From: Lactobacillus sp. LL6
GTDB lineage: Bacteria; Bacillota; Bacilli; Lactobacillales; Lactobacillaceae
Reading direction: 5' to 3'
Assembly: GCF_007570935.1 (NCBI RefSeq)
Contig: NZ_VLLR01000001.1
Span: 992,001 to 1,056,000 of the forward strand
Length of the DNA stretch: 64,000 nt
A program made the position numbers and the translations under genes. Shown piece after piece: positions 20,520-30,064 of this stretch; within the stretch, counting starts at the first letter, position 1, and each line of letters opens with the position of its first letter. The notes beneath the pieces are model-generated. The model was not told the origin of the DNA. It saw only the letters and a list, made by a program, of their open reading frames with translations, and did not search any database.

Positions 20520-21389
20520 TTGAAAAAAGAATTTAAATTTTTAGCTATATTTGGCATTGTTGCATCATTTGCTGGTTTTTCAGGAAATATTAATAATGGA
20601 CATCTAATTAATATTAAAACAGAAACCGTCCAAGCAGCTGTTACTTCTTCTATTACTTTACCCAAGTCAGCGGGATATACTAAAAGCAATATTTTAAGAG
20701 AAAATGAAGGCACCATTTCTAAAGCTAATCGCAATAAACTTATTAAAGGTTCAATTGCTGGTATGAAAGAAAATAAGTTTATTGATACTGATACTAGTGA
20801 TAATCGGAGCGTTGATGTTCTTCATTTGAGTCATTCAGATCAAGTTGAAATTAGCAAATATACCCTATCTTTAATCAATTCTGCTCGTCGTCAAATGGGA
20901 AAAAGAGATTGGACATATAGCGACAATGCTTTAAAGTTTGCCAATCGTGTAGCGCTTGAATACACTAATAATAATAAATCTTGTTGGGATCCCGATCACT
21001 ATGTTGCTGGTATTAAGCGTGCTGCTAAAGCATCTGGACTTTCTACAATTGGTCAAGTATACGAAGATGAATCCGGCCTTCCAATCACCAGTGAATACAA
21101 TGGTCATACCCGAACTATGAAAGTTTTAAAAGAACAAATTTATTTTAATGTTAAACAAATGCTCTTTGGCGGTTTTTATGGTTCCGACAATCAAATGAAT
21201 GATGCTTCAAGATATGTCGAATGGGAACATGCTGGAGACTTACTTGGACTTCGGAGCAAGTATGACGCTAAAACCAAACTTTTTGGTGTAAGTTTTAGCA
21301 GTTTAAAAGATGACGACTCCAAAATTAGTGTCCATATGATTGGAGTGGCTAAGCGCTATATTAAGAACTACAAAAAATTTAATAAGTAG
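20520..21389 (+). CDS. Secreted SEC10/PgrA surface-exclusion-domain protein
   Basis: A 289-residue exported protein of unknown function. It has a signal peptide (Lys-rich start, hydrophobic residues about 6-24, likely cleavage after VQAA near 37-40) and a domain (about 100-285) with the hallmarks of the SEC10/PgrA surface exclusion family: LINSARRQMGKRDWTYS, NKSCWDPDHYVAGIKRAAK, GQVYEDESGLPITSEYNG, FNVKQMLFGGFYG and WEHAGDLLG. The family was named for conjugative-plasmid surface exclusion, but many lactobacilli carry chromosomal copies. There is no LPXTG motif, so it is probably released or loosely wall-bound. It starts with TTG at 20520 behind AGAGGGATTAGG; no ATG is suitably placed. A terminator follows at 21407. 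Confidence 0.85.
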   Translation: MKKEFKFLAIFGIVASFAGFSGNINNGHLINIKTETVQAAVTSSITLPKSAGYTKSNILRENEGTISKANRNKLIKGSIAGMKENKFIDTDTSDNRSVDVLHLSHSDQVEISKYTLSLINSARRQMGKRDWTYSDNALKFANRVALEYTNNNKSCWDPDHYVAGIKRAAKASGLSTIGQVYEDESGLPITSEYNGHTRTMKVLKEQIYFNVKQMLFGGFYGSDNQMNDASRYVEWEHAGDLLGLRSKYDAKTKLFGVSFSSLKDDDSKISVHMIGVAKRYIKNYKKFNK

Positions 21390-21406
21390 ATTATATTTTT
21401 ATAATT

Positions 21407-21440
21407 AAAAAGTTCAGAAATCGAATTTTCTGGGCTTTTT
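21407..21440 (+). terminator. Terminator after the SEC10/PgrA gene
   Basis: 14-base stem with two G-U pairs (21407-21420 with 21426-21439), followed by a T run. Confidence 0.8.
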
Positions 21441-21534
21441 TTATTAAAATTATTGCTTTTTTGCCTCTTCAAATAGTATATTTATATAAGAAAAATTTTA
21501 TATACCGTTTGTTTTTTTAGAAGAGGTGGATTTA

Positions 21535-22779
21535 TTGTATTTAGCCATTAACATAGCCGGTCTCTTAATTTTTCTCCTTATTGGCTGGTTGTGCTCAAAG
21601 GATAAAAAGTCAATCAACTGGCGTGGTGTAATCACAATGATTATATTTAACGTTGTTCTCGCCTGGTTTTTGACTAGTTTTTCAATTGGTCGTGCAATCG
21701 TTAGCGGTGCAGCAACAATGTTTGATCAATTAATGCAAGTTGCATATCAAGGAATCAAATTTGCTTTTCCAAGTGCTGTTGAGACTAAGCAAATGGATTG
21801 GTTCTTCCAAGTTTTAATGCCAATTTTAATGATTGTTCCATTATTCGACATTTTAACTTACATCGGCATTCTACCATTTATTATTAAATGGGTAGGTAAA
21901 GGATTATCATGGCTTACAGGACAGCCTAAATTTGAATCATTCTTTGCAGTTGAAATGATGTTTTTAGGAAATACCGAAGCTCTAGCTGTTTCATCACTTC
22001 AACTAAAAAAAATGAATGCTCAACGTAATCTTACATTAGCCATGATGTCAATGAGTTGTGTTACTGCATCAATTATTGGTTCTTACACTGAAATGATGCC
22101 TGCACAATACATTTTGACAGCAATTCCAGTCAATGTAATTAACGCTTTAATTGTTACTGCCTTGTTAAATCCTGTTAAAGTACCTAAAGAAGAAGATACT
22201 ATTGCCACCATGGGAAGTTCTGAGGCGGTTGCTGAAGAAGAAATTGGAGATGTAGATAAAAATGGCAAGCCTAAAAAAGAACCTTTCTTTTCTTTCTTAG
22301 GAGATTCCATTTTAGGAGCAGGAAAATTAATTTTAATTATTACTGCTAATGTCGTTGCATTTGTTGCTTTAGCTGCTCTTATCAACAAAGTTTTAGGATT
22401 GATTAATCCTTGGCTGTCACTTGAACACTTATTGGGAATTGTAATGTATCCATTTGCATGGTTAATGGGATTATCTCACGAAAATGCTTTCCAATTTGCT
22501 CAATATATGGGAACTAAATTAGTTACTAATGAATTCGTTGTTATGGGTCAAGTAACTAAAACTATCCATACTTTTAATCCTCACTATCAAGCAGTACTTA
22601 CTGCATTTGTAACAAGTTTCGCTAACTTCTCAACTTTGGGAATGATCATTGCAGCTTTTAAAGGAATGGTAAGTAAGGAAAAGAATGACTTAATTTCAAA
22701 AAATGTAATTTACTTATTAATTTCTGGAATTTTAGTATCATTATTATCCGCTGCGATGATTGGATTATTTGTTTGGTAA
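21535..22779 (+). CDS. NupC-type concentrative nucleoside transporter
   Basis: Membrane importer of nucleosides driven by a cation gradient (CNT family). About 414 residues with roughly nine hydrophobic segments. The CNT core is recognisable in GNTEALAVSS, the SYTEMMPAQYILTA segment, LGLSHENAFQFAQYMGTKLVTNEF and SFANFSTLGMI. A charged loop (about residues 223-250) sits mid-protein. I choose TTG 21535 because GAGGTG (21523-21528) lies 6 bases before it; the in-frame GTG at 21526 falls inside that ribosome site. The gene is monocistronic, ending in a strong terminator. The specific nucleosides cannot be read from the sequence. Confidence 0.9.
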   Translation: MYLAINIAGLLIFLLIGWLCSKDKKSINWRGVITMIIFNVVLAWFLTSFSIGRAIVSGAATMFDQLMQVAYQGIKFAFPSAVETKQMDWFFQVLMPILMIVPLFDILTYIGILPFIIKWVGKGLSWLTGQPKFESFFAVEMMFLGNTEALAVSSLQLKKMNAQRNLTLAMMSMSCVTASIIGSYTEMMPAQYILTAIPVNVINALIVTALLNPVKVPKEEDTIATMGSSEAVAEEEIGDVDKNGKPKKEPFFSFLGDSILGAGKLILIITANVVAFVALAALINKVLGLINPWLSLEHLLGIVMYPFAWLMGLSHENAFQFAQYMGTKLVTNEFVVMGQVTKTIHTFNPHYQAVLTAFVTSFANFSTLGMIIAAFKGMVSKEKNDLISKNVIYLLISGILVSLLSAAMIGLFVW

Positions 22780-22791
22780 ACATAACTAAAC

Positions 22792-22828
22792 AAAAAGCAC
22801 ATTTTCTATTATGAAAAATGTGCTTTTT
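22792..22828. terminator. Bidirectional terminator between nupC-like gene and metI
   Basis: 15-base stem with one bulged A (22792-22806 with 22813-22828), A-rich on the left and T-rich on the right, so it can serve both convergent genes. Confidence 0.85.
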
Positions 22829-22844
22829 ATATTGATTAATTATT

Positions 22845-23546
22845 TTATCTATTTTGATGATTCATTCTCTTAGCAAAGAAATCACCTACAACTTGAACAA
22901 TGAAAATTAAAATAACTACTAAAACTGTAGCTACAATAGTTACATCACTATTGAAACGATTATAACCATATGAAATAGCAGTGTTTCCAAGACCACCAGC
23001 TCCAATAGCTCCAGCCATTGCTGTAAGTCCAATCAAACTAATGATAGTTACAGTTGATACCCTGATAAGTTCTGAACGAGCTTCACGAATATATACATCA
23101 AATATGATGTCACTAGTTGTTGCTCCTAAACTTTCAGCAGCCTCAATTTTACCAGTATCTACACTTTCAAGCGCTACTTGAACTTGTCTTGCATAAAACG
23201 GAAACACTCCCAAAGTAAGTGGCACTAAAGCTGCTTTCATACCAATTTGCGTACCAACGATTTTTTGAGTTACTGGTGCAATAAAGGCCATTAAAATAAT
23301 AAACGGAATAGCTCTAAAGATAGATACAAGTTTATCGCAAACATTAAACCAGAACTTATTTGGTCGAACGCCACCTTCTTTAGTTAAAACTAGAATCACT
23401 CCAAAAACAATTCCTAAAACTCCTCCAAAAATAGCTGACCAAAATGTCATGAATAATGTCTGAAAAATACTGGTTCCCCAGCCAGCATCTCCACCCCAAC
23501 CTAGCTGAGCAACATTTGGCAAAAATTTATCTATCCAATTAATCAT
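22845..23546 (-). CDS. metI: Methionine ABC transporter permease
   Basis: Membrane channel of the D/L-methionine importer (MetI family). 233 residues with about five hydrophobic helices. The ATPase-coupling loop appears as [25 protein letters not shown], the EAA motif. I choose the ATG at 23546 ([10 protein letters not shown]) because AAGGGGA lies 6 bases before it; two upstream in-frame ATGs are part of, or precede, that ribosome site. The start overlaps the metN stop by 8 bases (ATGATTAA), which suggests translational coupling. It is the third gene of metQ-metN-metI. Confidence 0.92.
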   Translation of the reverse strand: MINWIDKFLPNVAQLGWGGDAGWGTSIFQTLFMTFWSAIFGGVLGIVFGVILVLTKEGGVRPNKFWFNVCDKLVSIFRAIPFIILMAFIAPVTQKIVGTQIGMKAALVPLTLGVFPFYARQVQVALESVDTGKIEAAESLGATTSDIIFDVYIREARSELIRVSTVTIISLIGLTAMAGAIGAGGLGNTAISYGYNRFNSDVTIVATVLVVILIFIVQVVGDFFAKRMNHQNR

Positions 23547-24597
23547 ATACATTCCCCTTCTCATCTAAACGCGTAATTGTGACATTTTGTTTTTCTAAGA
23601 ATTCACGTGCTTTTTCTTGTGTTTTTGAATCCCCTTTAATTAATACGACTAAGGTACCAATCGGCTCATCATTTAATAATTCCACATTTCCATAAAGCAT
23701 ACTTGCTTCTGCTCCTATTTTGCGATAAAGCTCTATGATAATAGATTTTGTAACATTTCCAATACTATATACTAATTGATAAATAGCTTCATTTTTACTT
23801 AAGCGATCAATGTCCAGAGAATTTAAAGTAGAGATTGCTTCTAAAGACCCTCCAACAAATTTCTTAGTAAGTTCTTTTTTAGGATGAAGGAAAATTTGTC
23901 GTAAGCTCCCTCGCTCAATTACACGTCCTTTTTCCATTACTGCTACCTTAGTACAAATTTTCTTAACGGCATCCATTTCGTGAGTAATTAATACTACTGT
24001 AAGACCCAATGTTTTATTTAATTTTTTAAGCAATTCCAAAATTTGTTGTGTATTTTGTGGATCTAAGGCACTCGTTGCTTCATCAGAAATTAAGATATCT
24101 GGTTGATTAGCTAATGCTCTAGCAATTGCGACACGTTGCTGCTGTCCACCGGATAGTTCAACTGGATAAAAGTCAGCCTTATCTTTTAAATCTACAAGTT
24201 CTAGCAATTCTAAAGAACGTTTTTCTAATTCTTCATCACTAAGACGAGCATGTTTTAAAGCAAAAGCTACATTTTCTAAAACTGTAGTTTCATTAAGTAA
24301 GTTAAAGTGTTGAAAAATCATACCAATTTTTCGACGTTCAAGCTGTAATTTCTTATTTGAAATAACTTGCTTTCCATTTTTTATAAATTCCACACCATTA
24401 ACGGTAATATCGCCAGCGCTGGGTTTTTGAAGCAAATTGATAGTTCTCACTAAGGTTGATTTACCAGCTCCAGAAAAGCCAACAACTCCATAGATGTCTC
24501 CTTTTTCAATTTCTAAAGAAACGTCTTTTACAGCTTTTACAACTTTCTTTTTTTGATAAAAATCAACATCTACATTCTTAATATCAATAATTCCCAT
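23539..24597 (-). CDS. metN: Methionine ABC transporter ATP-binding protein
   Basis: Energises methionine import. 352 residues: Walker [10 protein letters not shown] (40-48), signature LSGGQQQRV (148-156), Walker B ILISDE (168-173), H-loop ITHE. The C-terminal 90 residues form the NIL domain that in MetN senses intracellular methionine and inhibits transport (known for E. coli MetN; not tested here). It lies 16 bases after metQ and overlaps metI by 8. Confidence 0.95.
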   Translation of the reverse strand: MGIIDIKNVDVDFYQKKKVVKAVKDVSLEIEKGDIYGVVGFSGAGKSTLVRTINLLQKPSAGDITVNGVEFIKNGKQVISNKKLQLERRKIGMIFQHFNLLNETTVLENVAFALKHARLSDEELEKRSLELLELVDLKDKADFYPVELSGGQQQRVAIARALANQPDILISDEATSALDPQNTQQILELLKKLNKTLGLTVVLITHEMDAVKKICTKVAVMEKGRVIERGSLRQIFLHPKKELTKKFVGGSLEAISTLNSLDIDRLSKNEAIYQLVYSIGNVTKSIIIELYRKIGAEASMLYGNVELLNDEPIGTLVVLIKGDSKTQEKAREFLEKQNVTITRLDEKGNVYD

Positions 24598-24613
24598 TCT
24601 TTTTCAACTCCTT

Positions 24614-25468
24614 TTATTTCAACTTAATATCCCAAGCTGCTACTTGCTTATTGCCATAAAACTTGTGATATAACTTTTTAGTTGCTTGTGTTTGATATGC
24701 CTTAACAACATCTTGATAAATTTTATTATGTTCTTGATCCTTTTTAACACATATAATATTAATCCATTCTTCTGAATCTTTATTAACAGGTTCAGTATAA
24801 ATCGTTTGTTTATCAGTTAAGCCTGTAGGTCCAGCATAGTCATTATTAACAACAGACGCATCTACTGATGATAAAACACGCCCAGTTTGTTCAGCATTAA
24901 CTTCTTTAATTTTAAAATCATGAGGGTTGTTCACAATATCGGCTACTGTTACTAATTTTTTGTTTTTTCTTAAAGAAATTAATCCAGCATTTTTTAAAAC
25001 AAATAATGCTCTCGATTCATTAGTTGCATCATTTGGTATAGCAATAGTTGCACCATCAGGTAAATCGCTTAACTTGTGATACTTTCTTGAATATAAGCGA
25101 ATGGGAGCAATATAAGTTTTACCAATTGCAACTACACCACCTCCATTTGATTGATTCCAAGATTTCAAGAAAGCATAGTGTTGAAACGAATTTAAATCAA
25201 CATCCCCACTTTTTAAAGCTTTATTAGGTTGATTATAGTCAGTAAAGTTTTTAGTTTGAACAGTAATGCCATATTTTTCTTTGGCAGTTTTAGCAACGCT
25301 TTTCCAAATGGCTTCTTCTTGCTTACTCTCACCGACAATTCCAACTGTGACCACTTTAGCTTCTGATTTAGTATTGATTCCTGGACCGAAACTAAACCAT
25401 CCTGCTACTAAAATTACAACTGCAATTATCGACCAAATAATTGTATTTCTTCGTCTTCTCTTTCTCAT
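24614..25468 (-). CDS. metQ: NlpA/MetQ-family methionine-binding protein, without lipobox
   Basis: Extracellular substrate-binding component of the methionine importer, 284 residues. It begins with an Arg/Lys-rich stretch (RKRRRR) and a hydrophobic segment (about residues 9-27). The NlpA/MetQ fold follows, with VTVGIVGE, GDVDLNSFQHYAFLKSWN, AIPNDATNESRALFVLKNAGLI and VVNNDYAG. Typical MetQ proteins carry a lipobox cysteine; here the only cysteine is far downstream (IICVKK). The protein is therefore probably held by its uncleaved N-terminal helix or released. I choose ATG 25468, 9 bases after GGAGG; a TTG two codons upstream is only 3 bases away. It is the first gene behind a T-box leader. Confidence 0.9.
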   Translation of the reverse strand: MRKRRRRNTIIWSIIAVVILVAGWFSFGPGINTKSEAKVVTVGIVGESKQEEAIWKSVAKTAKEKYGITVQTKNFTDYNQPNKALKSGDVDLNSFQHYAFLKSWNQSNGGGVVAIGKTYIAPIRLYSRKYHKLSDLPDGATIAIPNDATNESRALFVLKNAGLISLRKNKKLVTVADIVNNPHDFKIKEVNAEQTGRVLSSVDASVVNNDYAGPTGLTDKQTIYTEPVNKDSEEWINIICVKKDQEHNKIYQDVVKAYQTQATKKLYHKFYGNKQVAAWDIKLK

Positions 25469-25494
25469 ATTCAATATCCTCCGTTTTTTTGTAT

Positions 25495-25715
25495 TAAAAA
25501 AGCACCCATCCTTTAATCAAGGACGAGTGCTCGTGTTACCACCTTTAATTCAGTTATTGCTCACGCAATAACCCTCACTAGCTACAAAAATAGCCTGCAA
25601 TTATAACGGCTGCAAACCCGCTCTAGGCTTCTAAAAGTCACCTATAGTCATCATTCCAAGCCCATATTCACTAGTATTTGCTTGACGACTTTCACCACAA
25701 TATCGCCTCTCTTTA
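25495..25715 (-). ncRNA. T-box leader (tRNA-sensing riboswitch) of metQNI
   Basis: On the minus strand the conserved T-box core AAAGGTGGTAACACG (25532-25546) is followed by a 13-base terminator stem (25519-25531 with 25501-25513) and a T run (25496-25500). The upstream Stem I region begins near AGAGAGGCG (25704-25712). It contains a GTCGTC/GATGAC helix. I could not place the specifier codon with certainty. Methionine is inferred from the downstream genes and from the known use of Met T-boxes in Lactobacillales. A candidate -35 box TTGAAA lies at 25741-25746, with only a weak -10. Confidence 0.85.
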
Positions 25716-25818
25716 AAAGTAAATAGTTAGCTACTCAGCTTTTCAAGATGTGTTTTATTATTTGTTGTAAATTAATTTATCATCTAGATTTAATCTTGTC
25801 AATAAAAAATTTAATTTT

Positions 25819-28236
25819 TTAAGCAGTTTGTTTTTTTCCACGCTCATACGCCTGTTTCAACTCACTTAAAGTAGTGCTTTGACCTTTTTGATCATAAACT
25901 ACAAACATTTCGCTAACTCCATCCATAATTTTCGACAACCAACGAAAAACTGTCGTTGCAGCGAAAAACAATACTAATAAAATAAAAATTACTTTTGGAG
26001 TAACCATTTTCAAAGCAAAAAGCCTTGGTAGAAAAGCTATTGATAAAATAACACACGCAAGTGATAGCATCATCACACTAAATCGGAATTTATTAAGCGG
26101 AGCTGAAATATGATACATTACCATCATCCCTACAGCAATTAACAAAATAGTTGCTGTCGTTCCTACTTGATCATGATCCAAATCCATGTATAAGCCCACC
26201 ATAACCATCACACTAACTGTAAGCATATCTGTTATACCGCCCGGAATTGACTTTGCTAAAACATTTGGAATAAACTGGCCCCTAATTCGATTATGATTGC
26301 TTTCTAACGCCAATAAAAATGATGGCATTCCAATTGTAAAGGCTGAAATTAGAGTTATTTGTGCCGGCTGCAAAGGATAATTGATAACCATAATCAAAGA
26401 AAAAATTGCCATTAAAAAACTAAAAATATTTTTAACTAAAAATAAACTAGCAGATCTTTGAATATTATTTACTACTCTTCGACCTTCATTAACTACCATC
26501 GGCATTTTAGCAAAATTAGAATCAAGCAGCACAACTTGGGAAGCTTGAACTGCGGCACTATTACCTGACGCCATAGCAATTGAACAATCAGCTTTTTTCA
26601 TAGCTAAAATATCGTTAACTCCATCCCCAGTCATAGCTACAGTATTGCCTGCTTTTTGTAAGGCTATAATAAATTTTCGTTTTTGTTCTGGTTTTACCCG
26701 ACCAAAAATAGCATATTTTTTAACAGCTTCTTCATACTCATCATCTTTAATAGTTTGTGCATCAATATATTTATCCGCATTTTTAATCCCTGCTTGCTTA
26801 GCTACACGAGCTACAGTAATAGGATTATCACCAGAAATAACTTTAATATCTACTCCTTGCTTTACAAAATATTCAAAAGTTTCCTTGGCTTCTTTTCTAA
26901 TCGGATTAGATAATAATATATATCCTAAAACTTCTACATTTTTAACTAGTTGCGAATTTTCTTCGCTTAAAATTTCTGGATACTTTGCAACAATTAAGAT
27001 TCGATATCCTTGAGAAGCGTATTTTTCAAATTCTGTTTTATAGTCATTAAATTGAGTACGCAAAACCATTTCTGGAGCACCGATTATTAATGTATAATCA
27101 TCAAAAACTACTCCGGAATATTTATTTACTGAAGTAAAAGGAACAATACCGTTAGCAATTTTTCCAGTTCCTTTACTAAAATAATTACTAATTGCCTTCA
27201 TCGTTATATTATCAGCAGGCATGTTCTGAGCAAAATCACCAATTACTTGATTTAAATTATTAATTTTAATATTTTGTGACTTAATAACTTTCTCTACTGC
27301 CATTTTAGGTTCAGTAATTGTTCCTGTCTTATCAACACATAAAACATTCACTCTAGCTAAGGTTTCAACACTTTTCATATCATGAAGCATTACCTGCTTT
27401 TGCGCAAGACGAGTTGCAGCTAGAGCTAAAGCAATTGTAGTCAATAAATAAAGTCCCTCTGGAATCATACCAATAATTGCGGCTTCCATAGAAACAACGC
27501 TTCGTTCAATACCTGAATGATTAAAGAAGTAACTCTGGCTAAAAAGTGCAATTCCTAATGGAATAATTATTATTCCGACCCATTTGACTAAACGATTAAT
27601 AGCCTGAACCATTTTAGACTGTTCGGTAGTTCCCATTTCTTTAGCCTTCATGGTTAATTTAGAAATATAAGATTCTTTCCCCACTTTTTCCAATTGCATA
27701 TATGCAGTTCCAGAAACGACAAATGATCCTGACATCAAATTAGAGCCCACTGCTTTAACAATTTCATCAGATTCACCAGTTAAAAGTGCTTCGTTAACTC
27801 GAATATTTCCTTTAACCACTTCACCATCAGCAGGAATTTGATCCCCAGTTTGTAATTTAACAATATCATTTTTAACTAATTCTTCAATTGGAATCTCAGT
27901 TTCTTTTCCATCACGTATTACAATAACTTCTGTCGCATTCATTACATTAAGATTGCTTAATATTTTTTTAGCACGAATTTCTTGTACAATCCCAATCACA
28001 GTATTCAAAATAATTACTGGCAAAAATGTCAAATCACGATATGCACCTACCATAATTAAAAGAATTGACAACACTAGAAAAATCAAATTAAAGTAAGTAA
28101 AAACATTCTCACCGATTATTTGACCAGTTGTTTTAAATTGATCATCAACAGCTTTGTTCACATGTCCTTGAGAAATTTGTTCATTTACTTCTGCTTGAGT
28201 TAATCCCGTTTTTATATTGGTTCTTTTAAAATTCAT
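25819..28236 (-). CDS. CtpE-like P-type cation-transporting ATPase
   Basis: Membrane pump, 805 residues. Motifs in order: actuator TGES, TM4 GMIPEGLYLLTTIALALAAT, phosphorylation site DKTGTIT, hinge TGDGVNDILAMKKADCSIAM, and about ten hydrophobic segments. The GMIPEGL TM4 and the short nucleotide-binding domain resemble mycobacterial CtpE, which transports calcium, more than the larger SERCA/PMR1 pumps. Calcium is an inference. The gene is alone: its own TATAAT (about 28265-28270) overlaps the terminator of the upstream thyA operon. ATG 28236 follows ACGGAGTTAGAT. Confidence 0.88.
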   Translation of the reverse strand: MNFKRTNIKTGLTQAEVNEQISQGHVNKAVDDQFKTTGQIIGENVFTYFNLIFLVLSILLIMVGAYRDLTFLPVIILNTVIGIVQEIRAKKILSNLNVMNATEVIVIRDGKETEIPIEELVKNDIVKLQTGDQIPADGEVVKGNIRVNEALLTGESDEIVKAVGSNLMSGSFVVSGTAYMQLEKVGKESYISKLTMKAKEMGTTEQSKMVQAINRLVKWVGIIIIPLGIALFSQSYFFNHSGIERSVVSMEAAIIGMIPEGLYLLTTIALALAATRLAQKQVMLHDMKSVETLARVNVLCVDKTGTITEPKMAVEKVIKSQNIKINNLNQVIGDFAQNMPADNITMKAISNYFSKGTGKIANGIVPFTSVNKYSGVVFDDYTLIIGAPEMVLRTQFNDYKTEFEKYASQGYRILIVAKYPEILSEENSQLVKNVEVLGYILLSNPIRKEAKETFEYFVKQGVDIKVISGDNPITVARVAKQAGIKNADKYIDAQTIKDDEYEEAVKKYAIFGRVKPEQKRKFIIALQKAGNTVAMTGDGVNDILAMKKADCSIAMASGNSAAVQASQVVLLDSNFAKMPMVVNEGRRVVNNIQRSASLFLVKNIFSFLMAIFSLIMVINYPLQPAQITLISAFTIGMPSFLLALESNHNRIRGQFIPNVLAKSIPGGITDMLTVSVMVMVGLYMDLDHDQVGTTATILLIAVGMMVMYHISAPLNKFRFSVMMLSLACVILSIAFLPRLFALKMVTPKVIFILLVLFFAATTVFRWLSKIMDGVSEMFVVYDQKGQSTTLSELKQAYERGKKQTA

Positions 28237-28281
28237 ATCTAACTCCGTTATCCAATTTTTTATATATTATAACGGAAAAAT

Positions 28282-28312
28282 AAAAGAATCTCGTTAATAA
28301 CGAAATTCTTTT
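28282..28312 (-). terminator. Terminator of the thyA-folA operon
   Basis: Interrupted stem (AAAAGAAT..CGTT / AACG..ATTCTTTT) with a 3-base loop and T-rich end on the minus strand. Confidence 0.7.
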
Positions 28313-28324
28313 ACAAAATATTAA

Positions 28325-28516
28325 TTAAGCTGCAGCTTGGTGTGACTTAAATTTATGGATGATACCCATATGCCAGTCAAAGACGCCATAGCTGACAATA
28401 ATTTGTCCAACGACTGCCCACCATAGCCAGGCGGTATTCATTGCGGCAACAATCAGCATAATAAAGATTGCAATATCTATCAGTAAGATAATGCCAGAAT
28501 AAATAATTTTATCCAT
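28325..28516 (-). CDS. Small membrane protein downstream of folA (63 aa)
   Basis: Not recognised. 63 residues with two hydrophobic segments (about 4-28 and 32-48), Trp-rich in the middle (TAWLWWAVV) and ending HKFKSHQAAA. The ATG at 28516 overlaps the folA stop by 8 bases (ATGGATAA) and has AAAGGACA in front, so it is very likely translated with folA. Base composition is visibly richer in G and C than its neighbours. Its place in the thyA-folA unit suggests co-expression, not a proven role in folate metabolism. Confidence 0.75.
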   Translation of the reverse strand: MDKIIYSGIILLIDIAIFIMLIVAAMNTAWLWWAVVGQIIVSYGVFDWHMGIIHKFKSHQAAA

Positions 28517-29027
28517 GATCTTTGTCCTTTCTAACATAAGTTAAAAATGAATAAGCATATTCATTTTTATTATCCGCTTCATGTTTTTCTTCTTTGATTA
28601 AAACAAACTTTGAGTAATCAATCTGCGGCATTACCGTATCTGCCTTAAAACTAGCATCTATTGCTGTTTTTTTCAAACAATCAACCTTATCAAGTAGTAT
28701 TTTAAATATACTTACTCCGCCAATTGCACAAATATCTTCATCATTATTTTTTTCTAAATATGTATATAATTCTTTTTTATTTAAAAAGACAGTTACTTGC
28801 TGATTATCTTTATACTTATTCTTAAAATCTTGACTATGTGTCAATACTAAATGATGACGTCCAGGTAAAATATGAGGTAAACTGTCAAAAGTTTTTCTTC
28901 CCATTAATATTGGATGACCCATTGTTTGACTTTTAAAATATTTTAAATCAGCAGGTAAATGCCATGGTAAGCGTCCTTGATAACCAATTTGATGTTTTTT
29001 ATCTTCAGCCCATACATACGTTATCAT
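28509..29027 (-). CDS. folA: Dihydrofolate reductase
   Basis: Reduces dihydrofolate to tetrahydrofolate with NADPH, regenerating the folate used by thymidylate synthase. 172 residues with the substrate motif PWHLPADLKYFK (Asp27 in the usual place), MGRKTFDSLP for NADPH binding and IGGVSIFKILL. It lies 10 bases after thyA and overlaps a small membrane-protein gene. Target of trimethoprim-type inhibitors in the family. Confidence 0.95.
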   Translation of the reverse strand: MITYVWAEDKKHQIGYQGRLPWHLPADLKYFKSQTMGHPILMGRKTFDSLPHILPGRHHLVLTHSQDFKNKYKDNQQVTVFLNKKELYTYLEKNNDEDICAIGGVSIFKILLDKVDCLKKTAIDASFKADTVMPQIDYSKFVLIKEEKHEADNKNEYAYSFLTYVRKDKDHG

Positions 29028-29037
29028 ATTTTTCCCC

Positions 29038-29994
29038 TTAAACAGCTACTGGAGCCTTAATTGTAGAATGATGTTTATAATCAATTAATTTAATATCGGA
29101 CATTGCGAAATCTTTAATGTTACTTTTATCAGGATTGAGCCAAAGCTGCGGAGAATCGTATGCATTTCGTGATAACAATTCATTTACTTGATCAAAATGA
29201 TTACTATAAATATGAGCATCTCCCAATGTATGAATAAATTCACCAACTTCCAATCCTGTTTCTCTAGCAATCAAATGTAACAATAAAGAATAGCTTGCAA
29301 TATTGAAAGGTACTCCCAAAAACATGTCCCCACTTCTTTGATAAAGTTGTAGACTTAATTTTCCTTCAACAACGTAAAACTGAAAGAGAACATGACAAGG
29401 TGGCAAAGCGCTGGTTGGAATGTCTTCCGGATTCCAAGCTGATACTATTAATCGTCTTGAATCTGGTGTTTTTTTAATTTGATCAATTACATTTTGAATT
29501 TGATCAATAAACCCACCTGCACGTTTTTGCCAATGACGCCATTGTGCACCATAAACATTTCCTAAATTTCCATACTTTTGTGAAAAGTTTTCATCATCAA
29601 GAATCTTTTGATTGAATTTTTTCATTTCTTCTTGATAAATTTTTTTAAATTCTGGATCTTTTGCAGCTCTTAAACCAAAATCAGTCATGTCCGGGCCTTG
29701 ATATTCATTACTGGTTACCCAATTTTTAAATGCCCATTCATCCCAAATATGATTATTATGTTCCAGCAAAAAGCGAATATTAGTATCTCCCCGCAAAAAC
29801 CATAACAGCTCACTTTTAATTAAACCAAAAGGCACCCGCTTGGTAGTCAGAATTGGAAAGCCTTGAGATAAATCAAAGCGCATCTGCGCACCAAATAAAC
29901 TGCGAGTGCCTGTTTGTGTTCGGTCCATTTTTTCATGACCGTCAGTCATAATTTTTTGTAACAGTTCAAGATATGGTGTTTCTAAAATAGCCAT
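29038..29994 (-). CDS. thyA: Thymidylate synthase
   Basis: Makes dTMP from dUMP using methylene-tetrahydrofolate. 318 residues starting [13 protein letters not shown]. Motifs: [12 protein letters not shown] (phosphate-binding Arg), [21 protein letters not shown], the catalytic [13 protein letters not shown], and [20 protein letters not shown]. It carries the roughly 50-residue insert after WAFKNW found in ThyA of lactobacilli and other Firmicutes. I choose ATG 29994, 7 bases after AGAGGA. The longer open frame to 30087 would overlap the upstream permease gene and adds no family sequence. Confidence 0.96.
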   Translation of the reverse strand: MAILETPYLELLQKIMTDGHEKMDRTQTGTRSLFGAQMRFDLSQGFPILTTKRVPFGLIKSELLWFLRGDTNIRFLLEHNNHIWDEWAFKNWVTSNEYQGPDMTDFGLRAAKDPEFKKIYQEEMKKFNQKILDDENFSQKYGNLGNVYGAQWRHWQKRAGGFIDQIQNVIDQIKKTPDSRRLIVSAWNPEDIPTSALPPCHVLFQFYVVEGKLSLQLYQRSGDMFLGVPFNIASYSLLLHLIARETGLEVGEFIHTLGDAHIYSNHFDQVNELLSRNAYDSPQLWLNPDKSNIKDFAMSDIKLIDYKHHSTIKAPVAV

Positions 29995-30064
29995 TAGTAA
30001 GTCCTCTTTCTTTAATAGTTTACTTAATAGACTACCACATCTTGTAGAGTTAGATAATACAAAC

